Assembly: GCF_030463535.1 (NCBI RefSeq)
Contig: NC_132888.1
Coordinates: forward strand, 3,953,980-4,017,979
Origin: Salminus brasiliensis
Lineage: Eukaryota; Chordata; Actinopteri; Characiformes; Bryconidae
DNA length: 64,000 nucleotides
Reading direction: 5' to 3'
Every line of letters begins with the position of its first letter. Positions within the stretch are counted from its first letter, which is position 1. Positions 40,060-64,000 of the stretch are shown piece by piece. The notes beneath the pieces were generated by a model. That model had not been told where the DNA came from, ran no database searches, and worked only from the letters and a program-made list of their open reading frames with translations. Made by a program: the position numbers and the translations under genes.

Positions 40060-41042
40060 ATTACCTCAGCCTAAACCTAAACTTACCCTACTACACCTCA
40101 ACCTACTACACCTCAACCTACTACACCTCAACCTAAACTTACCCTACTACACCTAACTTACTACACCTTAACCTAATTCTACCTTACACCTCACTTACTA
40201 CACCTAACTTACTACACTTCAACCTAATTCTAACCTAAACCTAAACTAAACCTACTATTCTTAAACCTAATTCTAACCTCAACCTAAACTTAACCTACTA
40301 TTCTTAAACCTAATTTTAACCTTAACCTAAACTTAACATACTAGTCTTAAGCCTAATTTTAACCTCAACCTAAACTTAAACTAAACCTCATACACCTAAA
40401 CCTAAACTTAACCTACTATACTTAAAAATAATTCTAACCTCAACCTAAACTTAATCTAAACCTACTATCCCTAAACATAATTCTAACTTAAACATAACTT
40501 ACTACACTTATTCTAAACTTAACCTAACCTACACCTCAACCTAAACTTAAACTCAATCTGCTACACCTAAACCTAATTCTAACCTTAACGTACAATACTT
40601 AAACGTAATTCTAACCTCAACCTAAACTTAATCTAAACCTAGTACACCTCAACTTAATTCTAAATTTAATCTAACATTACCTTAACCTACTACAACTCAA
40701 CCTAATTTTAACATAAACCTAACCTAATGTACACCTCAAACTAAACCTAACCTACTATACCCAAATCTAGTCTATCATCACCCTAAGCCTAAACTCAACC
40801 TAACCTACACCTCAACCTAAACCTAAACCTAATTCTAACCTCAACCTAACATAAACCTAACCTAATCTACACCTCAACCTAAACCTAACCTACTACACAT
40901 AAACCTATTTCTAACCTTAACCTAACCTAAAATTAACCTAATCTACACCTCAACATACTACACCTAAGCCTAAGTCTAACATCACCCTAAACCTAAAACT
41001 GGACCTAACCTACACCTCAGCCTAAGCCTACACCTCAACGCT
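40060..41042. repeat. (CCTAA/CTTAA)-like low-complexity array, nearly G-free
   Basis: About 1 kb of cctaaacctaacct, ctactacacctcaacc and attctaacctcaacc. Only scattered G bases occur on plus. It resembles a decayed CCTAA-type array, but no pure telomeric hexamer run is present. Confidence 0.85.
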
Positions 41043-43230
41043 GCTGTTTTCTTAATTCTTCTTCATAGACACGAAAGGCCGGGTTGTGTGCATTTGGCAA
41101 AACAGCGCCACCAGTGGAGGTGAAATGTCGTTTCTTGAGCTTGTATAAATGTTCTGAACTTCTCGGGCTGACTGTAGTGGTGTGTGTACGAGTTTATGAG
41201 ATCTTGTTGCACTGGAACTGCACACACCGTTTAATGTGAGTATATCTGAGTTTAAACATAAGAGTCCTCTGAAGAGCACAGCTTTACAAAATCAGCAACT
41301 CACTTGTCTGGAGTTTCGTGTTCCGCTGTTTAGATCATGTGTAGCCTTGGATGCCAGAAAGCATATTCTAGACTCTAATAGCATTATGATGCAGACTGAG
41401 TTCTTGCAGATGTGTGGGATTTGGCCACAGGGCTTCAGCCGAAGCAACAAAACCACCTTCTGCAACACTACAGCAGACAGCCTGAACAAAGACATGCTCC
41501 TTTTGTTAGTCGCTCTGGATAAAAGCATCTGCTAAGTTCCTTAAACAGAAATGGAAACCCTGCTGCGTTCCAGCTAGTGTATTTATCCTTACCTTTCACT
41601 ACAGTCTTAATACTAAAGGGGCTTTAAAGGGTTCTTTGAGCGACGCTGTACAAGAACCTCTTTTGATCCCATAAAGAACCATGCTTATATTCGGGATGTA
41701 TGAGTATAAATAAACTTATTAAGGTCCAAAGACTTGATGCAAATTGACTGTCGACAGGCCCAAAGCATTGGTTGATACTGCTCAACATTCTCTGCTCTCT
41801 ATAAATCCATTCAGAACTAACTCTCTAAGTGTCTTTACCTTCTCCAAGTAAATGGTCACCCACTTATCCAAGCCGACTGGCTGACCACTGAGGTCCCCTC
41901 TACCTGCATCAAACCAGCTGCCACCCACCAGTCCGACCACCGGGCTCCCCCACCACCCGTGCCAGACCAGCTGCACACCCTCCTACCACTGCTTCCTGCC
42001 TAATGACCATGTTTACTGTAAACCAGCATTACTCTCATTACTCTGACCATCACTGCCATGACTATATTATGCTTGGTTCCTCCCAAGGTTTCTTCCTCTA
42101 GCTCCGATGGAGTGTTTCCTTGCTCACTGGGGGTCTTAGATCTTAGTCTTTCATGTCTTCTTTTGTTGTTGATTTCTAGTCTTTTTTACTAATTACTGAT
42201 TGTGTAAAGCTGCTTTGTGAAATCAACAGTTGTAAAAAGAGCTATACAAATAAATTTGATTTGATTGGATTCTACTACCAGAGAATTGTCCGACCAGTTT
42301 GTACAGAAGTCCCTGTAGTTACTGAGTCATACACTTTAGTGTGTGATATTCTTTGCATCTTAAAGGAGTTAGTTTTTTAAGACTGTAGCTCATTATCCAG
42401 AAATCCAGTCATTAGACAAGAGATCAACAGCACATGAAAATCTAAAACCCCCCACTGAGCAAGCCAAAGATGACAGGGGGAAGGGGGATTTCCTCAGAGC
42501 TGGAGGAAGACTGGATTTGGATTTTATCCACAGTGCAATAAAAGCACAGTAGAAACTTACTGTAAAGGTTACTTAAGGACCTAGGGCCTTACCTATGGCC
42601 TCCTGTAGGAACTCAAGTGTCCCTCAATGTTCTTAGAGGAGCTTGAAATAACTTCTTCAAAAAACCCATTCGAATAAAAGTTCCTACACAGAGCACACTA
42701 AACCAGTGTTGTACACTCTAAAAAGTAGAAGATCCTTGAGGTACTTTTGGAGGTTCTTCAAAAGGAAACTGTGGAGGAACCTCAAATTATGTTTTTAAGG
42801 TTTTCAAGACAAAAGGGTTCCTTAAAAGTTCCTCAATGCACTTCAAAAGGTTCCTCCACAGTCAAAAGATCAACAGCACATAAAAACCTCAAACCCCCCC
42901 AGTGAGCAGCTAAGGGCGACAGGGGCAAGGAAACACTTCCTCAGAGCTGGAGGAAGAAACCTTGGGAGGAACCAAGACTCACAAGGAGGACCCGACCCGT
43001 TCTCCTCTGGTCAGAACTGTTATTAAATTATTGACAGAAAGTCACTGTACAACCACATAAGACATATGTTCTTCTGCTCAGGTGTGCTGATCTAATCATA
43101 GTAGTGATGGTAAAGATAATATTTAATAATTCAGGTAATGATAATAATATTGATGATAATTAGAGTATTATGGTCTCCATATTGACTTGTCTTTAGTCGC
43201 ATCTAAGATTAGAGGTATCGGTTTAGTCTA
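41043..43230. other. Intergenic segment with LINE tails
   Basis: LINE tail-like pieces at about 41495-41535 (gtcgctctggataaaagcat) and 42075-42270 (ggttcctcccaaggtttctt ... ctatacaaataaatttgatt), a reverse copy of the second family at about 42890-43000, and ggttctttaaa-type repeat sequence at 42640-42860. No gene found. Confidence 0.55.
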
Positions 43231-43233
43231 TTC

Positions 43234-43500
43234 TGTCATGGTTTGTCACCAGACAGAGGCAGAGGTACTCGCAGGACATTCTAATGCCAGACAAGAAAAC
43301 AGAACAAACAGAAACCAAACAAGCAAAGCTTACTAAATAAACACAAAAATCCCATAAACAGTCCAAATCTACAAACCGTGAACTGCCATGGCAGTTAAGT
43401 ACCCCTGAAAGAAAGGGGTACTTATATAGACACTAACAAGAGACTCACAAGGAACACCTGGGACTAACAAGGGGGCGTGGCTACAAAGGAGACACTGGTG
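43234..43500 (-). mobile_element. Partial LTR-like sequence
   Basis: Begins tgtcatggtttgtcacc, like the end of the solo LTRs, and ends in the LINE at 43550; no matching second end is seen. Includes a short hairpin gtaccccttt/ggggtac near 43401-43423. Confidence 0.45.
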
Positions 43501-43552
43501 GAACACTACGGATGTACAACATCCGGAGAATTCGACTCTTCCTCTCTAGAGA

Positions 43553-44228
43553 GTCACCCAGGTGCTTGTTCAGTCTCTCGTCACTTCCAGACTTGGCCAC
43601 TGCAGCTCTCTTCTGGCTGGTCTCCCTCTGCGCACCATCAGGCTCCTGCGACTTATCCAGAATGAACGGATCGTCTTCAATGTTCCTAAATTCAGCCATG
43701 TCTCTCCACTGCTGCGTTCTCTCTTCACTGTAGCTTCCTGTAGCTGCTGCTCAGGTCATCAGATTCAGACCCCTGACTCTGGCCTACAAAGCCAAGACTG
43801 GACCAGCCAGCCCCTCCGTACTTGATGGCAGTGGTCAAAAGCCGATCTGCACCAAGAGCCCTTCCAGCTTCAAGTACGGCTCGGCTCGACCCACCATCCT
43901 TTAAGATCCACGGAAGACAAGCGTCCAGGCCTTTTTTCTGTCCTGCACCAAAGTGGTGGAACGAGCTTCCCCTGGGTGTCCGAACCGCAGATTCCTACGT
44001 TCGCTGTCTTCAAACCCAGACTGAAGACCCTCCTCCTCTTCTGAGAGGACTTGGACGAATTGCAGAGTACTATGGTCACCTTATTGACTTGTGCTTAGTA
44101 ATGTCTAAAGATTAGAGGATCTTTGAACTATTAGTCTATTTAAACTAGCTGAGGTTTTTCTTGGGTAAATAGCAAAGCACTTTGGTAAGTCTGGATAAGA
44201 GCGTCTGCTAAATAATGGAGGGTGTGTA
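43553..44228 (+). mobile_element. L2-like LINE 3' end, copy 1
   Basis: Broken frames encode the end of a reverse transcriptase ([39 protein letters not shown]). The tail 'agcgtctgctaaata' marks the 3' end. Copies at 49008 and 58970. Confidence 0.7.
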
Positions 44229-44311
44229 ACTGAATGTGCTGTTAGGAGAGGTAAAGCTAGAATATGTGACTTATTCTGCTATAATTTTTGAAATACTCTT
44301 TACTATTAATA

Positions 44312-44545
44312 AATCTAATTTACATTTAAGGCATTTAGCAGAGGCTCTTATCCAGAGCGACTTACAAAAGTGCTTTGCAATTTACCCAAGAAAAACCTCA
44401 GCTAGTTTGAAAAGGCTAAAACTGCTATTCACTATTCGCCCAAGTACTCTCGGAGGAGGTGGGTCTTCAGTCTGGAGTTTACAGCGACAGCGAGCGATTC
44501 TGCCATTCGGACACCCAGGGGAAGCTCGTTCCACCACTTTTCCTA
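44312..44545 (-). mobile_element. L2-like LINE tail, reverse orientation
   Basis: 'Tttacatttaaggcatttag' followed by cagaggctcttatccagag is the reverse complement of the tail of the L2-like copies; the coding end follows to gaagctcgttccacc. Confidence 0.65.
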
Positions 44546-44814
44546 TCCCAATCAGTTAAATCCCTACCCAGTCAGTTCATTTGGACCGGATGTGATCTGT
44601 GTATATGTGAATAAGTGTTGTTTCATGGCATTTATCTTCTGTTACACACTTTAAAATGAAGGTGCTACAACAGGTCCTTTGAGCGATGCCATAGATGCCA
44701 TTTCTGGCTCCATAAACAATCATTTTAATAAAAGAGACGAATTAGAAGAACCTTTAACTTAGAAAAAAGAACCTTTAAAGACACTTTGTTAAGTATTAAA
44801 AGGTTTAAAAACTT
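44546..44814 (+). repeat. Interspersed repeat, copy 1 of an inverted pair
   Basis: Contains tttcatggcatttatcttct, ccatagatgccatttctggc and aacctttaacttag; the reverse complement lies at 51095-51330. Confidence 0.7.
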
Positions 44815-44975
44815 TTCTGAGCACACACACCCCCAGAGAGGTGAGCAGCCAACTCCAGTGCCCAGGGAGAAGATAGGGTTAAGGGCCTTGCTCAAGGGCT
44901 CAACAGCGGCAGCTTGCCGAGCCTTGGTATCAAACCTACAACTCTGTCATCAACAGCCCAGAGCTCTAACCTTTG
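44815..44975 (-). mobile_element. tRNA-derived SINE
   Basis: On minus: box B-like GGTTTGATACC and the conserved body 'ccttgagcaaggccctta'. Same family at 48365 and 50800. Confidence 0.6.
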
Positions 44976-45185
44976 AGTTTTAGAGTTTAGTGTATATTGG
45001 TTCTACAAATGAGGCGATGTGACTGGCTGGCTTATTTGTTTATTTGTTTATGTGTTTGGGGGATTTGGGGATTTTTTGTATAAAGAGCTGAAAGTAGAGA
45101 CTTAAAAATATATATTAGCTTAGACTGGTTTCTACAAAATCCCCCATTCCAGCTTTAACAATAACACATCAGTGTAATGACCTAG

Positions 45186-45916
45186 TGTCATGGCATGTAC
45201 GGCCAGACACAGTAGATTAACACTCGCAGTGATGGAAATCAAAGCAAAATGGTTTATTAACGAAACCAAACACAAAACAAAGGGATAAGAAAGTGCAGCA
45301 ATGTGGGCAAAACCATGAAAAGAACCAAAACGTGACAACCCAAAATGGCGAACACAACAAACCTGGGACTGGGAGGAGCAGGGAGCTGAATTAGAGTAAA
45401 ACTAGGGGGAGAACTGAAGGGGAGATGCCAAACCAAGGACAGAGCCATGCTCTGTGTACAAAAAAGAGGAGGCTAGGGAACCAGCCGCTAGACCAAAAGG
45501 CAAGGCCGACCTAACCTGACTTTGCAGTGTACTGCCTTGAACGTGGGTCACCTTGGAACCTGAGCATGAAGCGAATGCACCTCGCTTGCCTCCACCCAGA
45601 GTAGGCTGGAGATTTTCTCCCGAACGTGGACCACAATCTTTAGCCGACCTGAACACGCCGGTAATGCGTGAGGAATCTCAGAGCGTCTCAGAGATCCCAA
45701 CGGAGTCAATTCACAGCCGTGAACAAAGGGGGTAATGCTCCTTAAATACTCCCAGTCCCAGGTGAAACACATGAACAGTGAACGAGGACTGAACCAACCC
45801 AAACAAACATGAATCAACTCAATAGAACACAAATGAACCGGAACTCCTTATATGAGCCTGTGGCGGCGGCGGCTCGGGGTCGCCCCAGGGGAGGGTGCAA
45901 TAATGAGGGCCTGACA
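45186..45916 (-). mobile_element. Solo LTR with perfect 5-bp target duplication
   Basis: 731 bp, begins TGTCATGGC and ends CCTGACA on plus. Flanked by CCTAG on both sides (45181-45185, 45917-45921). Ends match the LTR at 52695 in the other orientation. No internal retrotransposon genes are present, so it is a solo LTR. Confidence 0.85.
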
Positions 45917-45983
45917 CCTAGCAGAATCCCCAGATGGTGTAATCGATCATGACCTGTCCAGGTCCAACAATCTTTCTATTTCT

Positions 45984-45989
45984 TTTATT
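45984..45989 (-). promoter_or_regulatory. Candidate polyadenylation signal of the NLR gene
   Basis: TTTATT on the plus strand (AATAAA on minus), about 380 bases after the stop codon; it is the first such hexamer I found downstream. The solo LTR begins a further 70 bases away. Confidence 0.35.
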
Positions 45990-46369
45990 AAAAACGTCAG
46001 TCAATTTACATGTCTTTCAGTGATAAAACTCTTGCATCTGGATGATCATAAACAACAATTACAGCAGAAGTCAGATACTTCAGATCAAATCAGGTTGCTG
46101 ATTAAGATTCCAACATTTTAAACATATGCAAACATTAAACATTGTACACTGTTAAAGGTATATGATCCTTGAGGAACGCATGGAGGTGCTTCAATTTACA
46201 ACCATGGAGGAACCTCATCTATGCTAACTTTAGAGCTAGCATCATGTGTCACAGTCAGGTCTAGAAAATCACTCCAACACTGGCAGCTGTCCTCCTTGGT
46301 CTAATGCAAAGAGCTGGGGTCTATCTGGAGTTTTGCACTTTGCTTCGCTTCTTCAGTCTGATCTGTGAA

Positions 46370-59731
<13,362 letters not shown>

Positions 59732-62700
59732 TGTGGAACCAACATATATTTCTTTCAACTCATGGGAAATCATAAAGTCGAATACAGTAAGCGTGACCTG
59801 AAGTGTTCTTTCAAAAGCCTGAAAAAAACAACAACAGTAGAAAATGAGGAAGTACATAAATGCTTAAGGGGAAAAACGAATCCATGTGCAGAACCGGTTC
59901 TACATGTTTACTTTTTATGTAACACTGGCAAAGATTTCCTCAACCTGACATGATATGCACACGACATCGACGTCCAATAAATGCACTTCAATCACTTTTA
60001 GTTGTTGTTATCAAATACATGTATAGATGTACGTACAATCACAGTCTAGGTAAACCATAGCTTATAAAAAGTAAGCATCTTAATAATCAGCTCTACACTA
60101 CATTTGATCTCCACTACATTTCCAGCCTTCAGAGTCTTTCTTGCTCCAGTATTAACTCCCACCAATGACCATACTGCCCAGTGTCCAACACACATTCCTC
60201 TCAACACATTGGAACACTTACCTGGTTTGATGGTCAGTCCTCTCACCAGCGACACCAGAGTCAATCTACTTGACTTTTGTTTTGTTTTTCTTTTTTTCTT
60301 CCTGGTCAGACTGCTGGCAACAAAAAGGGGCGTGTTATCATTTTTCCAATGAACTTATTATGAGGAAGAATGCTGTCCAGGTTTTACAGGATTCGAGATT
60401 TATTGTCATGTGAACAGCAGAAACAAGTGGTTGCACTGTACACTGAAATTCTTACTTTGCAGTTCCTCCATTGACCGACACAATCTTATAAATAATTAAA
60501 TATATATATATATATATATAAGTCAGAAAGCTTGCACTTGCATGCCTAAATGAAATTGGGTGGATGTAACGATTCTGGACAGTAAAGTATGTTTTCGTTG
60601 CAATGGAGACTGTCTTTTCAAAATGCAGTGTAGTCCAAGACTAGGCTTAGGCTGATCTACAGTGTTCATTTGTACCCAACCAATCTGTAGTTCTTGGATT
60701 TTCTTTTGACTGGAGATCAGTGTGAGAACATCAGTTTTGGCCTGAGGATAATGTTCAATGATTTTACACTAAAAAGTGACCCAAATCCACACAATTTTGA
60801 TTTAATAAAAAAAAATATATGATAAAATAATAATAATAAATATAAATATATTATGAGGACAAATTATGAAAAACTCCCTTTTCAGTGCCTGTGCTCATAC
60901 ACTTGGGTATCTAGCGTGTCTACCAACCCCTACACTGTCAAATTAACAAGCCTGACAGATTTCTGGGGGCTGCCCAGGAGAGAAAGCAGGGCATTGAACA
61001 TGCCAACATGCCACTCATCCCATTAGAACACTACAACCCCCATCTGAGTAGCACCTGAGTACCATGGACAGCAGAAACGGGACTTCAGACAGCAGGAAAT
61101 TAAAAACAACAACAGTGTGGTGTTATAAAATAACAACATTTTGGAAGGACGAACATTTCTGAAGCCCCTCTTCCCAACCTAACCTCCTATAAATATCCTC
61201 TCTACCTTATCTATGTGTCTGTGACAAAGTCTTCGCATCCCTCCACCACCCCGTCACCTCCTTTTTATAGATATACAGTATAGATGCATGTGCAAGTTGT
61301 ACGTGCAGGGTTGCATGTGCATGTGTAAAGTAAAAGGCTTTGTGCAAGTACACAAGTAAACAGTATTTGCACAACAGTAGCAGTGATTTATGTAGTGGGC
61401 GTATATTAATGGGTGCATGTCATGTCATGTGCATGTTTTTGTGACTTCTTTAATGTGTCCATGGTCCAGTACTTACACTTCGGTACAGTGTTTATGAAAA
61501 CGCATGAGTTTACAATTATATTTCCATGTTTGTAAAGGTCGATTACACTGTTATTTAACATTATGGATAATTGAAGGTGAACTCAAAAGATAACACTATA
61601 AACCTACATGTTATGCATTTGTATTAGTTAAATTAATGCAAATACAATTATTTAATGTACAATAATTAAATAAGTTCTACACCTACATTAATCAGAGTAA
61701 GTAAGGTCTGTAGATACAAGATGCCAAGACCAAAAGGGACCTATGGGTCCATCAGAAGACAGAAAGACTGTTGATTCTGGTAAATGTTCCCGCAGCATGT
61801 TTTTTTTTACTTATTAGGGCCAGTTCAAATGAGCTCAACTTTGACAGTTAAGCGTTATCATGTTATGGATAAGTTTATCATTGCTGTCAGAATATAACCT
61901 TGCAATAGCATTTTTGTCATTTTTTCCATCTTGACATGATGTGAATCTGAAGTTGTTCATTATATTTTTACGATTATGAACCAAAATGACCAACATTTTT
62001 TTAATAAAATATTTTGACATTGACTTGCATTTAAAGTTAAGTCTTTTTGTTTGTTGTTGAGTTTTTGGCTTGACAGTGATCATTTGTAACAGTAAACTGA
62101 CCTTGAAATTGCCTTTTGTGAGATACAGAGTTTTGTTTCATGTACAGTTGATTTACTAGTTATGTTTGTTAATCTAGTCAGATTATTACTCATTGTCATT
62201 GGGGGATTTACAGAGGCTGCCCAACAAGTTTCCTGTCTTACAAAGTTATGACAATTTCATGAGACTTTATATTTCTATGGTCTTATTTCTATATCAGTGA
62301 CTCCAGCAAGAAAACTACAGTGATATCTTTGTGGAGGTGGGTGGAGGGCTGGAAAGAAGCATTAACAGAAAAATACTGAAAGTAATAACATTTTATTATA
62401 TTTAGATATGTGTACAATCAGGGCTCAGAAGAATACTGAAAACTGGAAAAATTAAAGTAAGTAAAACAGTCATCCAGTGAGAGGAATGTTTGTTTCAGAT
62501 CTCTATTACAGGTTAATAACAATAGTTTTCACTCCACCTAGCCCACAAGAGCTTCAACTAGTTCATGACTTAGGAAATACCCCCGAACGCCTGAATATCT
62601 TTAATAAACATGTTCCACATGATTTCCTTTAGGGTATTATTTTGTGTGATGTGCATCGCATAGCTACATTCTCCATTATCACATGTTGTATTTTGACCTT

Positions 62701-62942
62701 AATACAATTTATGAGTAAATAACATTTAACTGATCTTGAAATTATTCTCTCAGCATAAAACATAAAGATCCATTACACTATTTTTTTTATAAACTGATAA
62801 AGTATATTCTGCTCTCCTGAGAAAGTCGGACTAAGGTAGCATTTTAACTAACTAATTTTGTAGTCGAGTACCCAAACATTTAAAATATCACTTACGTAAA
62901 ATGAACAGACACGTGTGAACAACTTTGCTTCACTTCACAGTT
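59732..62942. other. Upstream region of the NLR gene
   Basis: Should contain the NLR promoter; no TATA box or other element can be called with confidence. A LINE-like tail (ttattgtcatgtgaacag) lies near 60390-60480, and (TA)n at 60501-60520. 60520-62940 has no recognisable feature. Confidence 0.4.
60222..60320 (-). other. Possible 5' untranslated exon of the NLR gene
   Basis: A strong donor (accag then gtaagt) on the minus strand at 60221 ends a stretch lying about 490 bp upstream of the start codon. The 5' limit given is arbitrary. Many fish NLR genes have a non-coding first exon; this is only a candidate. Confidence 0.25.
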
Positions 62943-63745
62943 GCAGTATAATATATAGTCTACGTACAGTATATATCAATATAAGTCTATGTATACAGTC
63001 TATATTTAGTCTACGTACAATATATAACAATATAAGTCTACGTATATAGACTATATATAGTCTACGTACCATATATAACAATATAAGTCTACGTATATGG
63101 TCTATATATAATATACGTACCGTATATAACAATATAAGTCTACATATATAGTCTATATATAGTCTACGTACAGTATATAACAATATAAGTCTATGTATAT
63201 AGACTATATATAGTCTACGTACCACATATAACAATATAAGTCTACTTATATAGTCTATATATAGTCTACATACCATATATAACAATATAAGTCTACGTAT
63301 ATGGTCTATATATAATATACGTACCGTATATAACAATATAAGTCTACATATATAGTCTATACATAGTCTACGTACAGTATATATCAATATAAGTCTACTT
63401 ATATAGTCTATATATAGTCTCCATACAGTATATATCAATATAAGTCTACATATATAGTCTATATATAGTCTCTGTACAGTATATATCAATATATGTCTAC
63501 ATATATAGTCTATATATAGTCTCCGTACAGTATATATCAATATAAGTCTACATATATAGTCTATATATAGTCTCTGTACAGTATATATCAATATATGTCT
63601 ACATATATAGTCTATATATAGTCTCCGTACAGTATATATCAATATATGTCTACATATATAGTCTATATATAGTCTCTGTACAGTATATATCAATATAAGT
63701 CTACGTATATAGTCTAAATATAGTTTATGTACAGTATATAACAAT
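62943..63745. repeat. 51-bp minisatellite (GTCTATATATAGTCTACGTA)
   Basis: About 16 copies of a 51-bp unit GTCTATATATAGTCTACGTA, then (C/A)(C/G)(A/G)TATATA(A/T)CAATATA and AGTCTAC(G/A)TATAT. As 51 is a multiple of three, a 269-codon open frame on minus results; I do not count it as a gene. Confidence 0.92.
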
Positions 63746-63812
63746 ATAAGATTTTTTAAAGCTTAATGCTTTGGAACAGATGTTTGCAAACAAGGAATAT
63801 TGAATATTGACA

Positions 63813-63818
63813 TTTATT
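63813..63818 (-). promoter_or_regulatory. Candidate polyadenylation signal of the second NLR gene
   Basis: TTTATT on plus (AATAAA on minus), about 100 bases downstream of the TGA at 63917-63919. Confidence 0.4.
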
Positions 63819-63916
63819 CTCCTAAAAGAAAACATGTTTCTCCACAACTGTAAACTACTGGATGCATTGCATGCAACTTTTCTCACTAATTCAGTTTTGT
63901 CCAGATGTATCCAGGT

Positions 63917-64000
63917 TCATTGTCCATCAGACAGCACTTTTAGAAGTGAGGGATTTGATTGCAGGGCTTCGTTCAAAGCAGAATGGCCTTCTTCTGCAAT
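63917..64000 (-). CDS. Second NLR gene: last LRR exon (partial, runs off the window)
   Basis: Minus-strand reading from the window edge gives IAEEGHSALNEALQSNPSLL then KVLSDGQ and TGA. It aligns with the last exon of the NLR gene at 46370 (EEGHAALAEALHSNP). An AATAAA on minus lies at 63813-63818, about 100 bases past the stop. It shows a second NLR gene in the same orientation upstream of the first. Confidence 0.75.
   Translation of the reverse strand: MAEEGHSALNEALQSNPSLLKVLSDGQ

Noticed and set aside
40060..41042. Interstitial telomere
   Set aside because: Motifs resemble CCTAA, but no run of the vertebrate hexamer CCCTAA is present; kept only as low-complexity array.
41236..41535. 99-codon plus-strand frame in the intergenic region
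   Set aside because: Ends in a LINE tail and shows no domain or splice evidence.
39890..46369. B30.2 (PRY-SPRY) exon for the NLR gene
   Set aside because: Read the minus strand for the family motifs after the last LRR exon and saw none; the region is repeats.
60046..60264. 72-codon minus-strand frame upstream of the NLR gene
   Set aside because: No domain recognised; part of it may be a 5' untranslated exon because a strong donor lies at 60221, but not a coding gene.
62935..63744. 269-codon open frame on minus
   Set aside because: Produced by the 51-bp minisatellite; no known domain and composition follows the repeat.

Overview
The window is vertebrate nuclear DNA, almost certainly from a teleost fish. 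Genes are split by GT-AG introns. Microsatellites such as (AC)n, (CT)n and (ATT)n are very dense. The mobile elements are of fish type: LINE 3' ends with the 'gctaaatgcc(g/t)taaatgtaaatg' tail, tRNA-derived SINEs, a Tc1 fragment, MITEs and solo LTRs. The immune gene on the right is a FISNA-NACHT-LRR receptor, a class expanded in teleosts. The species cannot be read from the sequence; an otophysan is a guess.

Left part (1 to about 39.9 kb), plus strand: the 3' three quarters of an Eph receptor tyrosine kinase gene, best matched to EphA4. Fourteen coding exons lie between 9816 and 37527. They run from the cysteine-rich exon through two fibronectin III repeats, the transmembrane segment, the kinase and the SAM domain to a stop after a C-terminal V-P-V. 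The signal-peptide and ephrin-binding exons must lie left of base 1. Phases agree at every junction, giving 709 residues in the window, close to the remaining length of human EphA4. Introns are swollen by minisatellites: 21-bp units at 10.4-11.2 kb, 36-bp at 14.4-15.4 kb, a 20/21-bp two-type array at 20.6-22.1 kb and 40-bp units at 23.7-26.0 kb. The 3' UTR probably runs to an AATAAA at 39864 and contains a SINE and a small TIR transposon.

Middle (about 39.9 to 46.3 kb): intergenic and repeat-filled. It holds a nearly G-free (CCTAA)-like array of about 1 kb, LINE tails, a SINE and a solo LTR with a perfect 5-bp target duplication. The two genes point towards each other across it.

Right part (46.4 to 59.7 kb), minus strand: a complete-looking NLRC3-like (NLR-C) gene that I assembled from fifteen exons, every intron in phase 2, predicting 1217 residues. 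The order is a short ATG exon, six tandem copies of a small exon with the motif S-L-K-S-(D/E)-K-S-M, one 1773-bp FISNA-NACHT exon, a leucine-rich-repeat exon, a 65-codon exon I do not recognise, four more LRR exons, and a truncated last LRR exon with a stop. Introns hold solo LTRs, LINE fragments, a SINE and a Tc1 fragment. At the right edge (63917-64000, minus) the last exon of a second, related NLR gene enters, so this is a head-to-tail NLR cluster.

The EphA4-like receptor would act in cell-contact signalling (ephrin binding, kinase activation, SAM/PDZ contacts). The NLR genes would act as cytosolic immune sensors. I see no functional link between the two beyond adjacency.
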